From positions 40,096 to 104,095 of the forward strand of contig DGWD01000036.1 in assembly GCA_002395155.1 (NCBI GenBank): a stretch of 64,000 nt of DNA, given 5' to 3'. Source of the DNA: Treponema sp. UBA4267. Its GTDB lineage: Bacteria; Spirochaetota; Spirochaetia; Treponematales; Treponemataceae. The notes under the pieces were generated by a model. It saw only the letters and a list, made by a program, of their open reading frames with translations. It did not search any database and was not told the origin of the DNA. This document shows positions 1-9,431 of the stretch, one piece after another (the stretch's first letter is position 1; every line of letters starts with the position of its first letter). The translations under genes were made by a program, and so were the position numbers.

Positions 1-158
1 TGCTCCTGAGCCATCCAGTCCATTGTGGCCTGTCCATCATCTATTTCACCAATTTTATGAATTTTTCCTGTGTAATAAAGGATTCTTTCAGTTGTTGTAG
101 TTTTTCCAGCATCAATATGAGCCATAATTCCAATGTTACGCATTTTGTCTAAAGACAT
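1..158 (-). CDS. fusA: Elongation factor G, N-terminal part (cut by window edge)
   Basis: The 52 visible codons encode the start of a translational GTPase. The P-loop (G1) reads HIDAGKTTTTE, and it is followed by a stretch ending DGQATMDWMAQE, which is characteristic of EF-G just before the switch I region. The product drives ribosomal translocation in the cytoplasm. The ATG at 156-158 is preceded by a GAGGT Shine-Dalgarno sequence at ordinary spacing. The rest of the gene lies outside the window. Spirochaetes often carry two EF-G paralogues, and this fragment is too short to tell which one it is or to exclude a specialised paralogue. Confidence 0.9.
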   Translation of the reverse strand, partial: MSLDKMRNIGIMAHIDAGKTTTTERILYYTGKIHKIGEIDDGQATMDWMAQE

Positions 159-188
159 AGTTTTACCTCAGAAAAAAAAAGTAAAACT

Positions 189-194
189 ATTATA
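189..194 (-). promoter_or_regulatory. Putative -10 box for fusA
   Basis: TATAAT on the minus strand, 30 bases before the EF-G start codon. There is no convincing -35 hexamer at 16-18 bp, so this call rests on the -10 alone. Confidence 0.35.
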
Positions 195-220
195 ATAAGA
201 AATTTGTTCTTGGTCGATAG

Positions 221-261
221 AGAGGAAAAAATAGCCATCCCTAAAGAGATTTCGGGACGGC
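221..261 (-). terminator. Rho-independent terminator of the propeller/NodB-like gene
   Basis: On the minus strand, GCCGTCCC pairs with GGGATGGC (one G-U pair) across a 12-base loop and is followed by TATTTTTTCC. It lies just after the stop codon at 277-279 and separates this gene from fusA. Confidence 0.75.
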
Positions 262-276
262 ATATTCGGACTGTAA

Positions 277-2454
277 TTACAACTGATTTATAGTAACTAA
301 ATCAAAACCGCCCTGAATTAATGAACAGATTAAAAGATCCAGATAATTGTAAAGGTAATCTGAGTCGTGAACATTTGTATAACCAATTGTAACTGGAATT
401 ACCCCACCCTTATTCTTAACTGCACGGGTGTAATATTCCTGAATCAAAATTAAAGGTTCAGATTCTGGTTTTTCTAAATTTTCAGTTTTTTGGTCAATAT
501 AGGTATAACCTGCCGCCTGTCCGTAGGCCACAAGATTTTCGTTTGCCTTATAAAATGGTGCATGCCAGTAAGGTAAAAGTTCTTTTCCCGTAGTATTGTA
601 GAATTCATCTTCATTACGGGCCAAACCACGGCGAATAAATGCTTCGTCAATTATAAAGGTATCAAGGGTCAAGTCTGATAAAGAAAAGAACATTGAATTA
701 CAGTTATAACCATTTGTAACAATCTGCTTTGTTTCTAAAGGATAACGGCGGATAAATTCTCCATTTATAAAAAAGTCTCCGGTTACCTTGTACTTTTTCA
801 TAACAGAAATAACTTTTGCAAGGCCATCTGCATTATCATAAGCATCAAAAACTAAGGCAACACGTTTAGAACTGGTCTTTTTCTTGGCAGTTTCTTTGTA
901 AAGAGCTGATGTAAGAGGATTTTTTCCAAGGCTTCTGACAAAAATTGCATTTTCATAGTTGTAATTTGTAGAAGTTCCAAGGAAAACTCTATATCGTCCA
1001 TTCTGAGTAGAAGATTCTCGTTTTGCAGAAAGTCCAAGTTTACGCCAGGTGTTAAATTCGTTCAAAAACTCGTAGTTATTTCCTGAATTGTTATCTGCAA
1101 TTATAGTTGAAGAATCCATTGTCCAATAGGCAGAAGAAACAGAAGAGAGTGCAATTACTTCAGAAACATCTGCAAGGATATTCCAACGACGAATACTCTT
1201 TTCTCCTCCTACATAAAGATTCCAGGAATCAGCCCAAACAACAGAAACAATTTTTTCTCCTGTAAGCTCGCACAGGCGGTTCCAGTTATTTAAATTATAC
1301 ACATAAAGGGCAGAGCCTGCATAAAAGGCAATTTTTTCTCCATCAGGCGAAACAAAAGACTGTCCTGAATCTTCAATTTCCAAAACCTGGCTTGCCACAT
1401 TAGAGATACGAAAGACTGAAGAACGAACTTTATCATTATCATATGGCAGCTTTTCTAACCATAAAATTGGATTATCGTTTTTGTCCCAAAAAATTCTAGA
1501 ATCTATAAGTGATGCAGAAGAATCTGTATAAGGTCTTGAATAAAGGATGTCCATATAATCTGACGAATTTTTATGGGTAGCAAGATAGGAAAACATCTTG
1601 TCATTCTGAACCAATAAAATAGAAGAAACATCTTTATTTGTAGAGAATTTGTCGAGTTTTGGATTAAATTTAAATGGAAGTCGGCCAACTACCGTACCCT
1701 GTCCAAGAATGCCCGAATAAAGTCCAATTGTGTAAAGTTCTTTTGTATTAATTTTATATAGAAGAGAATCGTTGATATAGGCAATAAATTGTGATGAAGA
1801 AAACTCAACTGAGTTTATAGTTCCATCTCCAATCTTTCGGTATTTTTCGTCTATTTCAACTCCACTTTTAAGAGCTTCTGGATTAACAAAATAAACAGCT
1901 CCCTTATTTTCATAAAGAAGTAGATTTTTGTCTTTTGACCATTTTACTGGAATTTTATCAAAGGACATTTGCAGGCTATGGCACAAAACATATTTGTAAT
2001 CGGAATCAACTGCTCTTAAAACTAAATCTGCAGTAATAAAGGATGTCTGTTCCAAACAACAGTACCAGCTGCCATCAAAATTCATGGCATAAGGAACTAG
2101 AGGAAGTGGATGTTCTGGCAGATTCTGATCAATTGTCTGACTGGTAAAACGACTTGTTTTTGTATTATAAAGGGCTGTTCCATAAATATTTCTAACTTGA
2201 AGCTGACTTCCTTTTTTTAAAAGCTCCATTTGTTCTGGATAAAATGAAAGCATTTGTGGGATAGTTTGAGGCTGTCCCTTTATCAATTTACATCTGAAAA
2301 GAGTTGAATATGTATCAATACCTGTAGCTTCGTTTTTTACAGTAAACAAAAGCTCATCATTTTTATTCAAATCCAATTTACCAAAGGTAATCTTAGAAAA
2401 AGCAGCATTAGAAATAAATAAAACTGTCAAAACAAAAATTAAACACTTCTTCAT
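277..2454 (-). CDS. Exported propeller protein with decayed polysaccharide-deacetylase (NodB-like) C-terminal domain
   Basis: 725 residues. The N-terminus (MKKCLIFVLTVLFISNAAFS) is a signal peptide, so the protein is exported. Residues about 30-510 are beta-rich with WD/propeller-like segments (for example SPDGEKIAFYAGSALYVYN). Residues about 525-725 resemble a NodB polysaccharide deacetylase in layout: VFDAYDN where TFDDGP is expected, then GDFFINGEFIRRYP, then WHAPFY in place of the R-PP-G motif. The second metal-binding Asp is replaced (A538), and the H-(S/T)-x-x-H pair is missing, the equivalent stretch reading NCNSMFFSLSD. The domain is therefore probably not a working metal-dependent deacetylase. 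The gene is divergent from the propeller protein at 2619 with 164 bp between them. The propeller and NodB assignments come from motif reading only. Confidence 0.7.
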   Translation of the reverse strand: MKKCLIFVLTVLFISNAAFSKITFGKLDLNKNDELLFTVKNEATGIDTYSTLFRCKLIKGQPQTIPQMLSFYPEQMELLKKGSQLQVRNIYGTALYNTKTSRFTSQTIDQNLPEHPLPLVPYAMNFDGSWYCCLEQTSFITADLVLRAVDSDYKYVLCHSLQMSFDKIPVKWSKDKNLLLYENKGAVYFVNPEALKSGVEIDEKYRKIGDGTINSVEFSSSQFIAYINDSLLYKINTKELYTIGLYSGILGQGTVVGRLPFKFNPKLDKFSTNKDVSSILLVQNDKMFSYLATHKNSSDYMDILYSRPYTDSSASLIDSRIFWDKNDNPILWLEKLPYDNDKVRSSVFRISNVASQVLEIEDSGQSFVSPDGEKIAFYAGSALYVYNLNNWNRLCELTGEKIVSVVWADSWNLYVGGEKSIRRWNILADVSEVIALSSVSSAYWTMDSSTIIADNNSGNNYEFLNEFNTWRKLGLSAKRESSTQNGRYRVFLGTSTNYNYENAIFVRSLGKNPLTSALYKETAKKKTSSKRVALVFDAYDNADGLAKVISVMKKYKVTGDFFINGEFIRRYPLETKQIVTNGYNCNSMFFSLSDLTLDTFIIDEAFIRRGLARNEDEFYNTTGKELLPYWHAPFYKANENLVAYGQAAGYTYIDQKTENLEKPESEPLILIQEYYTRAVKNKGGVIPVTIGYTNVHDSDYLYNYLDLLICSLIQGGFDLVTINQL

Positions 2455-2618
2455 ACTTCCAATATCGGCATAAAAGAAGCGTATATTTAGGAAAAACGAA
2501 CATATAAAAAATAAATTTTTTGTAATAAAAAATATCTAATGTTTTGTTATATTCTGACCGATAATTAATGCGGAAAAAAATGTCTTAGACGAAACGTCAA
2601 GGAATATATTGGTTTGAA

Positions 2619-4883
2619 ATGAGGAGCTTCAGCAAAAAGGCTATTTTAAACATTTCGATTTTCTTCATCATACTGCAGGCAGCTTTTACAGAAGAGCTTG
2701 TTATACCTGTGATAAAGGCACCCTACTCCATTGAAAATGCCCAGTGGGATAATAGCGGGAATTATTTTGCCTACCAGGTAAACGGCCGTGTTTATGTCCG
2801 AGACGCTCTTACTCTGCTTTTAAAAGATTCCTTTGCGGCAGACTCAAAAAGCCAGCTTACAGCCTTTTACAAATCGCCAAATTTAATTGACTATCCAAAA
2901 ACTTCGATTCAGATAAAAGGAAATAATTTGTCTATTCGTACAAAACGTAATCAAAATTCTGCTGAATCAAGTTTTTCTATCACAAATTTGCCGGTTGAAG
3001 TAAAAGCCGCTGCAATAAATCCTGCTCAAAGTCATTTGGCCTTTATTGGTAGTGACGGAAAAGCTTATATTTACAATATAAAAGATAAATCTGTAGTTTC
3101 CAGCATAAATTGTAACTCTCAATCAGACAAAATCTATTTTACTTCTGATAATAAAGTTCTTTTTAGTGATTCAAATAAGACTGCTGGACTTTACTATATC
3201 AACGGACAAAAAATAAAGAGCTACACTAATGCAAAAACCATTAAAGGAATTTCGCTTTCTCCAGATGAAGAAACTCTTATAGTTTTTGAAGATAACGGTA
3301 ATTTGAACTTTTTCAATGTAAACAATTCGACTCAACTTGGATATATTCCAAACTTAGGTTCAAGTGATATAAAAAATGTTGAACTTAGCAAGGATTCAAG
3401 GCGTTTCCTTATTACTGGCAAAAATAACTGTCTGTATATTGCCGCACTTGAAGATTTTCTTTTTTCTCCAAACACAAGAGCACCTGACACAAGGCAATTT
3501 GCATTTAACTACAATAAACTGGATCCAAATAGTAAAAATGATGATGTAGTTACGGAATTCGGTTTAAAAGAAATTACAAATGTTGAAATTATTGATGATG
3601 CCGAGTTTATTGAATCTACAAAGGAGAAAGGCCTTGAAAAACAGAACTTTGAACTTGCAGATGAAAAGATAGCGGCTCAACCTGTTCAAATTACTGCTCA
3701 AAAGGATATAAAAACCTACCCTTCATCAGAATTGCCTACTGACCGCGAAGTAACTTTTACCGAAGAAGGTCAAAATGTTCAGGAGTTTTCCACAAAGGTT
3801 ACAGAGTTCAAACAAAATAACCAAAATAATAGAAATTCTGAATCTACAGAAAGCTCTGAAAAAAGAACTATTGTCGTAACAAATGGAGATTTATCTAAAA
3901 CTTCCAGCACAAGTTCAAATAAATCATCCAGCCATAATTCTAAAAAGGACTTAAGCAAAGGTGATGACTCAAGTGCTGATACAAATACAAGCCTTATAAA
4001 TGAAAAATCTAATATCACAAGAACTAATACGGGTACAGGCACAGGTTCTGGGGCTGGAACTAGTTCAAATACAAATACCGGAACTGGAACAAATAGCGGT
4101 ACTGGGACTGGGCTTTCAACAGGAAGTTCAGAAAGTCTTGCAGGAACATCTGGGGGGCTAGCAGACTCTAAAGGCGACCTTGCAAACGGAAGCTCAAGCA
4201 AAACCGAAGGAAGTAATGCGAACGACCAAAAAGACACTTCCGACAAAAACAATAAAGATAAAACTACAAAAGAAGATACAAAAAAAGATGAAAAGAAGGA
4301 TAAAGACAAGAAAGTAATAAATGAAAATATAAAGACCTATTTTAAAGATGGACACGGAATCTTAATAAATGCAGGAATTAACAGATTAAGATACCCTTAT
4401 ATTTTCAATTTATCAGTTCCATTGGGATACAGAAATTACGAATTAATACAACCCTTATACTTTGGCGGCACAACAGAAATTTCTTTGGGAATACCATCGC
4501 AAAATTTCCCATACTATTACTACGATGCCCGGGGCGATTTGCAAACTCCAAAATTATTAAGTATTAAATTGTACTCCCCTATTGGTTTTTGTATTTACCC
4601 TTTTAAAAATAGTTTTGAATTATATGTAGAAACAGGATTAGGTGTGTCATTCCATTCAATATGGAATACACAATTTGCTTCTAACTGGATTTCAAGCAAA
4701 TTCTATCCAAGTTTTTATGGAAATGTAAAATTAGGAGTCGCATGGGATTTTCTTAATCTTTCTATATGCGGCTCTTATGATGCAGTTTTAGGTTTCTCAT
4801 ATGGACTTGAACTAGGTTTGATTATAAACGTAAATGCTTCAAGAACTATTGGAAGTTTGGTGGAAAAGAGAAATGAAAAGTAG
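2619..4883 (+). CDS. Exported propeller protein with Ser/Thr/Gly-rich linker and outer-membrane-type C-terminal domain
   Basis: 754 residues, no recognised family. It begins with a signal peptide (MRSFSKKAILNISIFFIILQ). Residues about 25-300 form WD-like repeats (WDNSGNYFAYQVNGRVYV, LSPDEETLIVFEDNGNLNFF). Residues about 420-545 are a low-complexity Ser/Thr/Asn/Gly linker that becomes Lys/Asp-rich up to about 570. Residues about 575-754 alternate aromatic and hydrophobic strands as in an outer-membrane barrel. The layout suggests a periplasmic propeller tethered through a flexible linker to the outer membrane. The 3' end overlaps the lipoprotein gene at 4873 by 11 bases, so the two are co-transcribed. 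It faces a related propeller gene at 277-2454. The function is unknown. Confidence 0.7.
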   Translation: MRSFSKKAILNISIFFIILQAAFTEELVIPVIKAPYSIENAQWDNSGNYFAYQVNGRVYVRDALTLLLKDSFAADSKSQLTAFYKSPNLIDYPKTSIQIKGNNLSIRTKRNQNSAESSFSITNLPVEVKAAAINPAQSHLAFIGSDGKAYIYNIKDKSVVSSINCNSQSDKIYFTSDNKVLFSDSNKTAGLYYINGQKIKSYTNAKTIKGISLSPDEETLIVFEDNGNLNFFNVNNSTQLGYIPNLGSSDIKNVELSKDSRRFLITGKNNCLYIAALEDFLFSPNTRAPDTRQFAFNYNKLDPNSKNDDVVTEFGLKEITNVEIIDDAEFIESTKEKGLEKQNFELADEKIAAQPVQITAQKDIKTYPSSELPTDREVTFTEEGQNVQEFSTKVTEFKQNNQNNRNSESTESSEKRTIVVTNGDLSKTSSTSSNKSSSHNSKKDLSKGDDSSADTNTSLINEKSNITRTNTGTGTGSGAGTSSNTNTGTGTNSGTGTGLSTGSSESLAGTSGGLADSKGDLANGSSSKTEGSNANDQKDTSDKNNKDKTTKEDTKKDEKKDKDKKVINENIKTYFKDGHGILINAGINRLRYPYIFNLSVPLGYRNYELIQPLYFGGTTEISLGIPSQNFPYYYYDARGDLQTPKLLSIKLYSPIGFCIYPFKNSFELYVETGLGVSFHSIWNTQFASNWISSKFYPSFYGNVKLGVAWDFLNLSICGSYDAVLGFSYGLELGLIINVNASRTIGSLVEKRNEK
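4027..4155 (+). repeat. Low-complexity Gly/Thr/Ser coding repeat
   Basis: Degenerate ACN-GGN codon repeats encode GTGTGSG-type runs in the linker of the propeller protein. Codon choice varies between units, so this is protein-level repetition rather than a simple DNA microsatellite. Confidence 0.7.
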
Positions 4884-5376
4884 AAATATAAAAGCTCTTA
4901 TAACATCATTACTTTGCCTCTTATTCCTTATTTCTTGTAGCACAGACGTTAACACAATGATTAACGACTATAACACCCACTATACAAAAGACACTAGTAA
5001 AGAAGATGAGGTACAAAAGTCCCCACAGCCTGGAGATGCAGACTTTACCGAAGACCAGCTTTTGCAAGATGAATATTTTGTCTGGGAAGACGCGACCTTA
5101 AATCTTGCTGCTCCAGAAACCAGTGCAGAAGTATACTGGCGAATTTATGATCCTGATGATCCAACAGAAACCCCACTGTTTTTCCATTTATATGGACATC
5201 CATTGGGAAGTGATTACGATGTTTGGAATGAAAAAACATTGGCTATAAAAATCCCAGATTCAAAGCTTGAAATTGATAAGGTCTATAAATTGACCCTTCA
5301 AATAGTAAGCAAGGAGGGAAAACGATATTCAGATTCGGCAGCATTAGTTATTTATCGTCACCTGATTCTTAACTAA
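4873..5376 (+). CDS. Small lipoprotein of unknown function
   Basis: 167 residues. I start it at ATG 4873, inside the end of the preceding gene, because this gives a clean lipoprotein signal (MKSRNIKALITSLLCLLFLISC) with Cys after LFLIS. An upstream in-frame ATG at 4834 would add 13 residues ahead of the signal and is less likely. The mature part is acidic and beta-rich (VWEDATLNLAAPE, YWRIYDPDDP) and may have an immunoglobulin-like fold, but I recognise no family. The 11-base overlap with the propeller gene and the tandem position before another lipoprotein suggest a shared envelope role. Confidence 0.8.
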   Translation: MKSRNIKALITSLLCLLFLISCSTDVNTMINDYNTHYTKDTSKEDEVQKSPQPGDADFTEDQLLQDEYFVWEDATLNLAAPETSAEVYWRIYDPDDPTETPLFFHLYGHPLGSDYDVWNEKTLAIKIPDSKLEIDKVYKLTLQIVSKEGKRYSDSAALVIYRHLILN

Positions 5377-5458
5377 TAAAAAAGGTATCCAGCCTATGAT
5401 AGCAGGCATATTACGCTATCAAATTAACTTTGTATATTTTTTTTCATAGGAGGAAAAC

Positions 5459-7807
5459 ATGAAAAAATTCAGATTTTATGCTTTATTAAGCATATTTGTG
5501 GTTTTTGTTCTTTCTAGCTGTAATAATTACTTCAATGAAACTGCCTATTATGCTGATGTAAACACACCAGTAAGTTCAGAATCAACAAAAACAATTACAA
5601 TTACCGCAACTTCAGAAGAAAACATTGTAAACTTTGCAGCACCTTCTGCTTCTGCCCGTACACTTTTGCCAGCTTCAATTGGTGCCGGTGATTTAAAATT
5701 TTACATTGGTGCAAAAAAAGTTGGAGCTAGTGCCTACGGAACATTTGCTGAAGTAACCTTTACACCAACAGGTTCATCAACTACAACTGGAACTATTACT
5801 GCAACATACGATCTTGCATCTTATGAATTTAAATTGTACGCACTTCCAAGTGCAACAACAGTAACAGCAGAGCAGTTAAGTGATTCGACATTAAAAGGAT
5901 TGGCTATTCTTGCTGCATATGCCGCTGCAGATCTTAGATACAATGACTCTGTAAATTTCTACCTTTCTTCTAACTCCCTTACTAACAATGGTACTTTTGA
6001 TATTGGAATTACATCAAGTTGGCAAATTCCTGCAGGCTACAGAGTAACAGTTGGTGTATACGGTGTAGACACTAATACTCTTGTTTACCCATCTAGTTCA
6101 ACTGGAGAAAGAGAAATTTCAACCGGTGGAGCTGTAATAAACGCTACTGGAACCAGCTCATTTAAAAATGTTGATGGTATGGCTCCTGGAAATTACAACC
6201 TTGTTATAAAAATAATTGCTTCTGCAACAAAAACTTATACATACTCAGAAAGCTTGATTATTTTACCTGGAAGAAAAACAGAAGGAACTATCGACCTTCC
6301 TAATATCATTGACTACCCTCCAACACAGCCAGCAAGTTTTATTGCTGGATATGCAAAACCATTAACATCAGATCAGGATTATTACACTGTTGACTTTGCA
6401 TGGACAGACACTTCTTATTGTGAACGTGGATTCCAGTTGGAAATCTTATTAGCAGACAAGGATCAAAACACATTCTTTACTACTCCAAAAACAGATACAG
6501 AATGGGATACCCTCATGGATACAACCCTTAGCCTTGACGCTGCTAAAAAGGCAGCAAGTACAACAAACTGGAGAAACGGATTTGATACAAACCTTCTTGT
6601 TCTTAACAAGTCAAATTTCCAAACTTACGCTAATACAATAACTGATGGAACTGGTTCTTTGTATATGAACGGAAAACATCTGTCTATGAAATTCCCATTA
6701 GAACACCGTTTCGTAGCTCGTATTTGTGCAGAAAATGATGTAGGAAAATCTGCATATACATACTTAGACTTACACCAGACTGCAACTACAGCTTGTACTG
6801 CTGGCACTGCTTTATCAGATGGACTTGGATATACAACTTTAACTCCACAAACAACATCTTCTGCAGTATCTCTTGCTAGCGGATGTTCAAAATTTGATGA
6901 TGATGTTACTTCCATTAACCTTTATAGAATTAAATACTATCTTTCAGGTGGAACTTTTGCCGATGCAGAAGGAACTCTTGCAGCATCTGCAATGCCTAAT
7001 ATCATTACTTACCACAGCCAGCATAATGCTATTGTTTCAAGTGCACCAACAGCAGCTGCTTCTACTTCAAAAACAGCTATTCTTACACCAAACAGTAAGG
7101 CAGCTACAACATCACCTGCAGCAGCTGCAGTAACCGTAACAAAAAACACTTACTTGGATACAACTGGAACTGAACAGAGTGATAAATACCTTCAGCTTAA
7201 GAATGGTGATTTATATTGGTTAAAATGGACTATAGATTCAGCAGGAGGAACTGACTATCCAACAACTGCAAGTACTACAACACCAACTTATAATATTCCT
7301 AATGTTTATACAGGTTATGAAAACCTCCAGTTATTTGCTATTTATAATGAAACAACAGATGTAGTTGCTGGAGTTGAAATTGAAAATGCTACTTCATTTG
7401 AACTCGAAAAAGAAGATATTTTAATCAGATTAAACAAATCTGGTGGTACTGATGTAACAAGTACTTACATGACAGGTTCAGGGGATCCTGCTACCTACAA
7501 ATTATCAGATATTACAAACGACGGTGTACTTAACATATCTTCTTCTGGTGATGATGCTGTAATAGGAATTGTTCTTACAAAGAACACAACAACTTGTTAC
7601 GCTTATGACAACATGCACTTAGTTGTAACAAGAAATGTTGACAATGTTGTCCTTGTAGATCAAGATATCACTCCAACTTCTTCTAGCTGGGAAATTAACG
7701 TTTCTAATTATAGAACTGGCAAATATATATTTGCTATTACAGCAAGTACAAGAAACATGCCTAATGTTACATACAGAATTAATTCTATAATTAACATTAC
7801 ACAGTAG
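5459..7807 (+). CDS. Large Ser/Thr-rich lipoprotein
   Basis: 782 residues. A perfect AGGAGG lies just before the ATG. The signal is MKKFRFYALLSIFVVFVLSSC, with the lipobox ending at Cys 21, so the protein is lipid-anchored in the envelope. The mature part is long, Thr/Ser/Ala-rich and poor in charge. It has fibronectin-type-III-like segments (PPTQPASFIAGYAKPL, DFAWTDTSYCERGFQLEI) and a SPAP-like repeat composition around residues 540-560. I recognise no enzyme motif. The gap 5377-5458 holds an inverted repeat (GATAGC 5398-5403, GCTATC 5415-5420). A strong terminator follows at 7827. It is a candidate surface-exposed adhesin or scaffold. Confidence 0.8.
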   Translation: MKKFRFYALLSIFVVFVLSSCNNYFNETAYYADVNTPVSSESTKTITITATSEENIVNFAAPSASARTLLPASIGAGDLKFYIGAKKVGASAYGTFAEVTFTPTGSSTTTGTITATYDLASYEFKLYALPSATTVTAEQLSDSTLKGLAILAAYAAADLRYNDSVNFYLSSNSLTNNGTFDIGITSSWQIPAGYRVTVGVYGVDTNTLVYPSSSTGEREISTGGAVINATGTSSFKNVDGMAPGNYNLVIKIIASATKTYTYSESLIILPGRKTEGTIDLPNIIDYPPTQPASFIAGYAKPLTSDQDYYTVDFAWTDTSYCERGFQLEILLADKDQNTFFTTPKTDTEWDTLMDTTLSLDAAKKAASTTNWRNGFDTNLLVLNKSNFQTYANTITDGTGSLYMNGKHLSMKFPLEHRFVARICAENDVGKSAYTYLDLHQTATTACTAGTALSDGLGYTTLTPQTTSSAVSLASGCSKFDDDVTSINLYRIKYYLSGGTFADAEGTLAASAMPNIITYHSQHNAIVSSAPTAAASTSKTAILTPNSKAATTSPAAAAVTVTKNTYLDTTGTEQSDKYLQLKNGDLYWLKWTIDSAGGTDYPTTASTTTPTYNIPNVYTGYENLQLFAIYNETTDVVAGVEIENATSFELEKEDILIRLNKSGGTDVTSTYMTGSGDPATYKLSDITNDGVLNISSSGDDAVIGIVLTKNTTTCYAYDNMHLVVTRNVDNVVLVDQDITPTSSSWEINVSNYRTGKYIFAITASTRNMPNVTYRINSIINITQ

Positions 7808-7826
7808 TCTAATACTACCTAACACA

Positions 7827-7871
7827 AAAAAAGGGGATACCTAATTTTTATTTTTAGGTATCCCCTTTTTT
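7827..7871. terminator. Bidirectional terminator between convergent genes
   Basis: A perfect stem of about 17 bp (AAAAAAGGGGATACCTA paired with its complement) with an 11-base A/T loop. A-run and T-run flanks serve both the + strand lipoprotein and the - strand zinc-ribbon gene. Confidence 0.92.
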
Positions 7872-7883
7872 ATTAAAAAAAAT

Positions 7884-8120
7884 TTATCTTGCTAATTGTG
7901 CAGACAAAACCATTACAGAAAGTTCTTCTTCCAGCTGGTCTAAATCTTTTTCCATTTTTTCAATACGAAGAGCACGACTGGCCTCTTGCTTTTGTTTAAA
8001 CTGATTGTAGCGAAGTTTTTCGGAATCTGCATTTTCTTCTTCCAGACGGGAATAACCACACCATGGGCAATAATAAAATTTGCTGTCAATTAATTTTCCG
8101 CAACCACTACAGATTTTCAT
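7884..8120 (-). CDS. Small zinc-ribbon protein with coiled-coil tail
   Basis: 78 residues. Two CxxC knuckles (C4/C7 and C18/C21, in CSGCG and CPWCG) form a predicted zinc ribbon. Residues about 30-70 are a heptad-like charged helix (EKMEKDLDQLEEELSVM). There is no signal peptide, so the protein is cytoplasmic. An AAGGAT sequence lies upstream of the ATG. It follows the M23 peptidase gene by 25 bases and is probably co-transcribed. The function is unknown; such proteins often act in protein-protein or nucleic-acid contacts, but nothing in the sequence decides that. Confidence 0.8.
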   Translation of the reverse strand: MKICSGCGKLIDSKFYYCPWCGYSRLEEENADSEKLRYNQFKQKQEASRALRIEKMEKDLDQLEEELSVMVLSAQLAR

Positions 8121-8145
8121 TGTTCTCTATCCTTTATCTATATCT

Positions 8146-9345
8146 TTATTTTAAAACTGACATTGGATCTACTAATTTACCATTTTTATAAACCGTAAAA
8201 TGTAAATGTGGACCTGTCGAATAGCCTGTTGAACCAACCAGACCAATTCTTGTTCCCTGACTAACCCACTGTCCTTTTGATGCAATTATTTTAGACATAT
8301 GCGCATACAAAGTTTGATATCCGTTACCATGATCTATAATCACATAATTTCCATAAACTCTGTTAATTCCAGTTGTAGTAACTCTACCACTCATTGCAGC
8401 AAGAATAGGAGTTCCTGTAGGACATGCAAGGTCTGTTCCTGTATGGAAAGATTTTACACCTGCAATAGGGTCAATTCTTGAACCATAAGGAGAAGTCCAG
8501 CGGAACTTGGCAGCAATAGGAATTCTAAACAATTCACCCATTGCATTTCTAAGGCTGGCAGCATCCATTGCGGCACCCGGAATAAAAAGAACCTGTCCCT
8601 TACTAAGTGTTTCGCTTGTAAGTTCGTTTACATCTAAAAGTTCATTCAACTTACAACCATACTTTGTCACAATTGATGATAAAGAATCGCCGCTTTTTAC
8701 TGTATATACAATTCCATCAATCGAAGGAATTCTTAATCTTTGACCTGCAGCAAGCTGTCTTACATTTCCAATATCATTTACAGAAATAAGTGTGGAAATA
8801 TTTCTTAATCCAAATTTACTTGCTATTCCAGAAATTGTATCGCCAGAGCGAACCTTGTAATTCTGGTAAGTAACTGGCCGTGTAAAGGATTGTACAACGG
8901 CATTTTCAACTTCAAGAAGATTTCCTCTTTCGTCTACCATTTCTTGTGTTTGGAGGGCAAATTCCTCCATCAGCTTATCAAGATTTTCCAGATCAAGACA
9001 ATGTCCTGTTTCTAGGGGAAGAGGGCCTGTAAAATTTACAAAATGAGTCTTAATCTTAAATCCCGCAAAAGCAAGGCTTATTAAAGCAAGGCTAATTAAA
9101 AGTGTTATGGAAATAGTTTTAATATTTGAAGAGATAAAATCAGCTGTAAGGGTCAAGGCATGACCAAGATTTCGAAGAAGACTTTTTACAGAAATACCAT
9201 TTCTTACCTTTTGCGCAGTAAATTTTTTTAGTTCTGGTGTATACAGATTATAAGTAAGATTTTTTGTTCTAGTTTTTGGTAATGTAATTCGTCCAAAAAC
9301 AGGACGACTTTTTGGCTTTTCTTGAATAAAACTGATTATTTCCAT
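8146..9345 (-). CDS. Membrane-anchored LysM/M23 peptidoglycan endopeptidase
   Basis: 399 residues: a basic cytoplasmic N-terminus (1-80), one membrane helix near residues 80-105 (ITLLISLALISLAFAGF), two LysM domains (YKVRSGDTISGIASKFG and YTVKSGDSLSSIVTKYG), then an M23/LytM domain. Zinc ligands are present: HTGTD supplies the first His and Asp, and HLH at residues 380-382 the rest, so the enzyme should be active. LysM domains bind glycan and the M23 domain cleaves stem-peptide cross-links in the periplasm. It lies next to a DUF115 protein gene and a class B penicillin-binding protein gene, which fits cell-wall remodelling during growth or division. Confidence 0.9.
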   Translation of the reverse strand: MEIISFIQEKPKSRPVFGRITLPKTRTKNLTYNLYTPELKKFTAQKVRNGISVKSLLRNLGHALTLTADFISSNIKTISITLLISLALISLAFAGFKIKTHFVNFTGPLPLETGHCLDLENLDKLMEEFALQTQEMVDERGNLLEVENAVVQSFTRPVTYQNYKVRSGDTISGIASKFGLRNISTLISVNDIGNVRQLAAGQRLRIPSIDGIVYTVKSGDSLSSIVTKYGCKLNELLDVNELTSETLSKGQVLFIPGAAMDAASLRNAMGELFRIPIAAKFRWTSPYGSRIDPIAGVKSFHTGTDLACPTGTPILAAMSGRVTTTGINRVYGNYVIIDHGNGYQTLYAHMSKIIASKGQWVSQGTRIGLVGSTGYSTGPHLHFTVYKNGKLVDPMSVLK

Positions 9346-9431
9346 GCTTTGATTTTCGGAATATTTCAGTTTTTTTTGAGTAATTTTTATAAGAAAGATG
9401 AAGAGTGATATTTAAAATTTAAGCTAAAAGA

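Noticed and set aside
3779..4309. 176-residue minus-strand ORF opposite the Ser/Thr-rich linker
   Set aside because: It is the mirror of a low-complexity coding repeat, has no ribosome site and reads as Pro/Val/Leu repetition.
5398..5420. GATAGC/GCTATC inverted repeat before the large lipoprotein gene
   Set aside because: A 6-bp stem with an 11-base loop is too weak to call as operator or terminator on its own.
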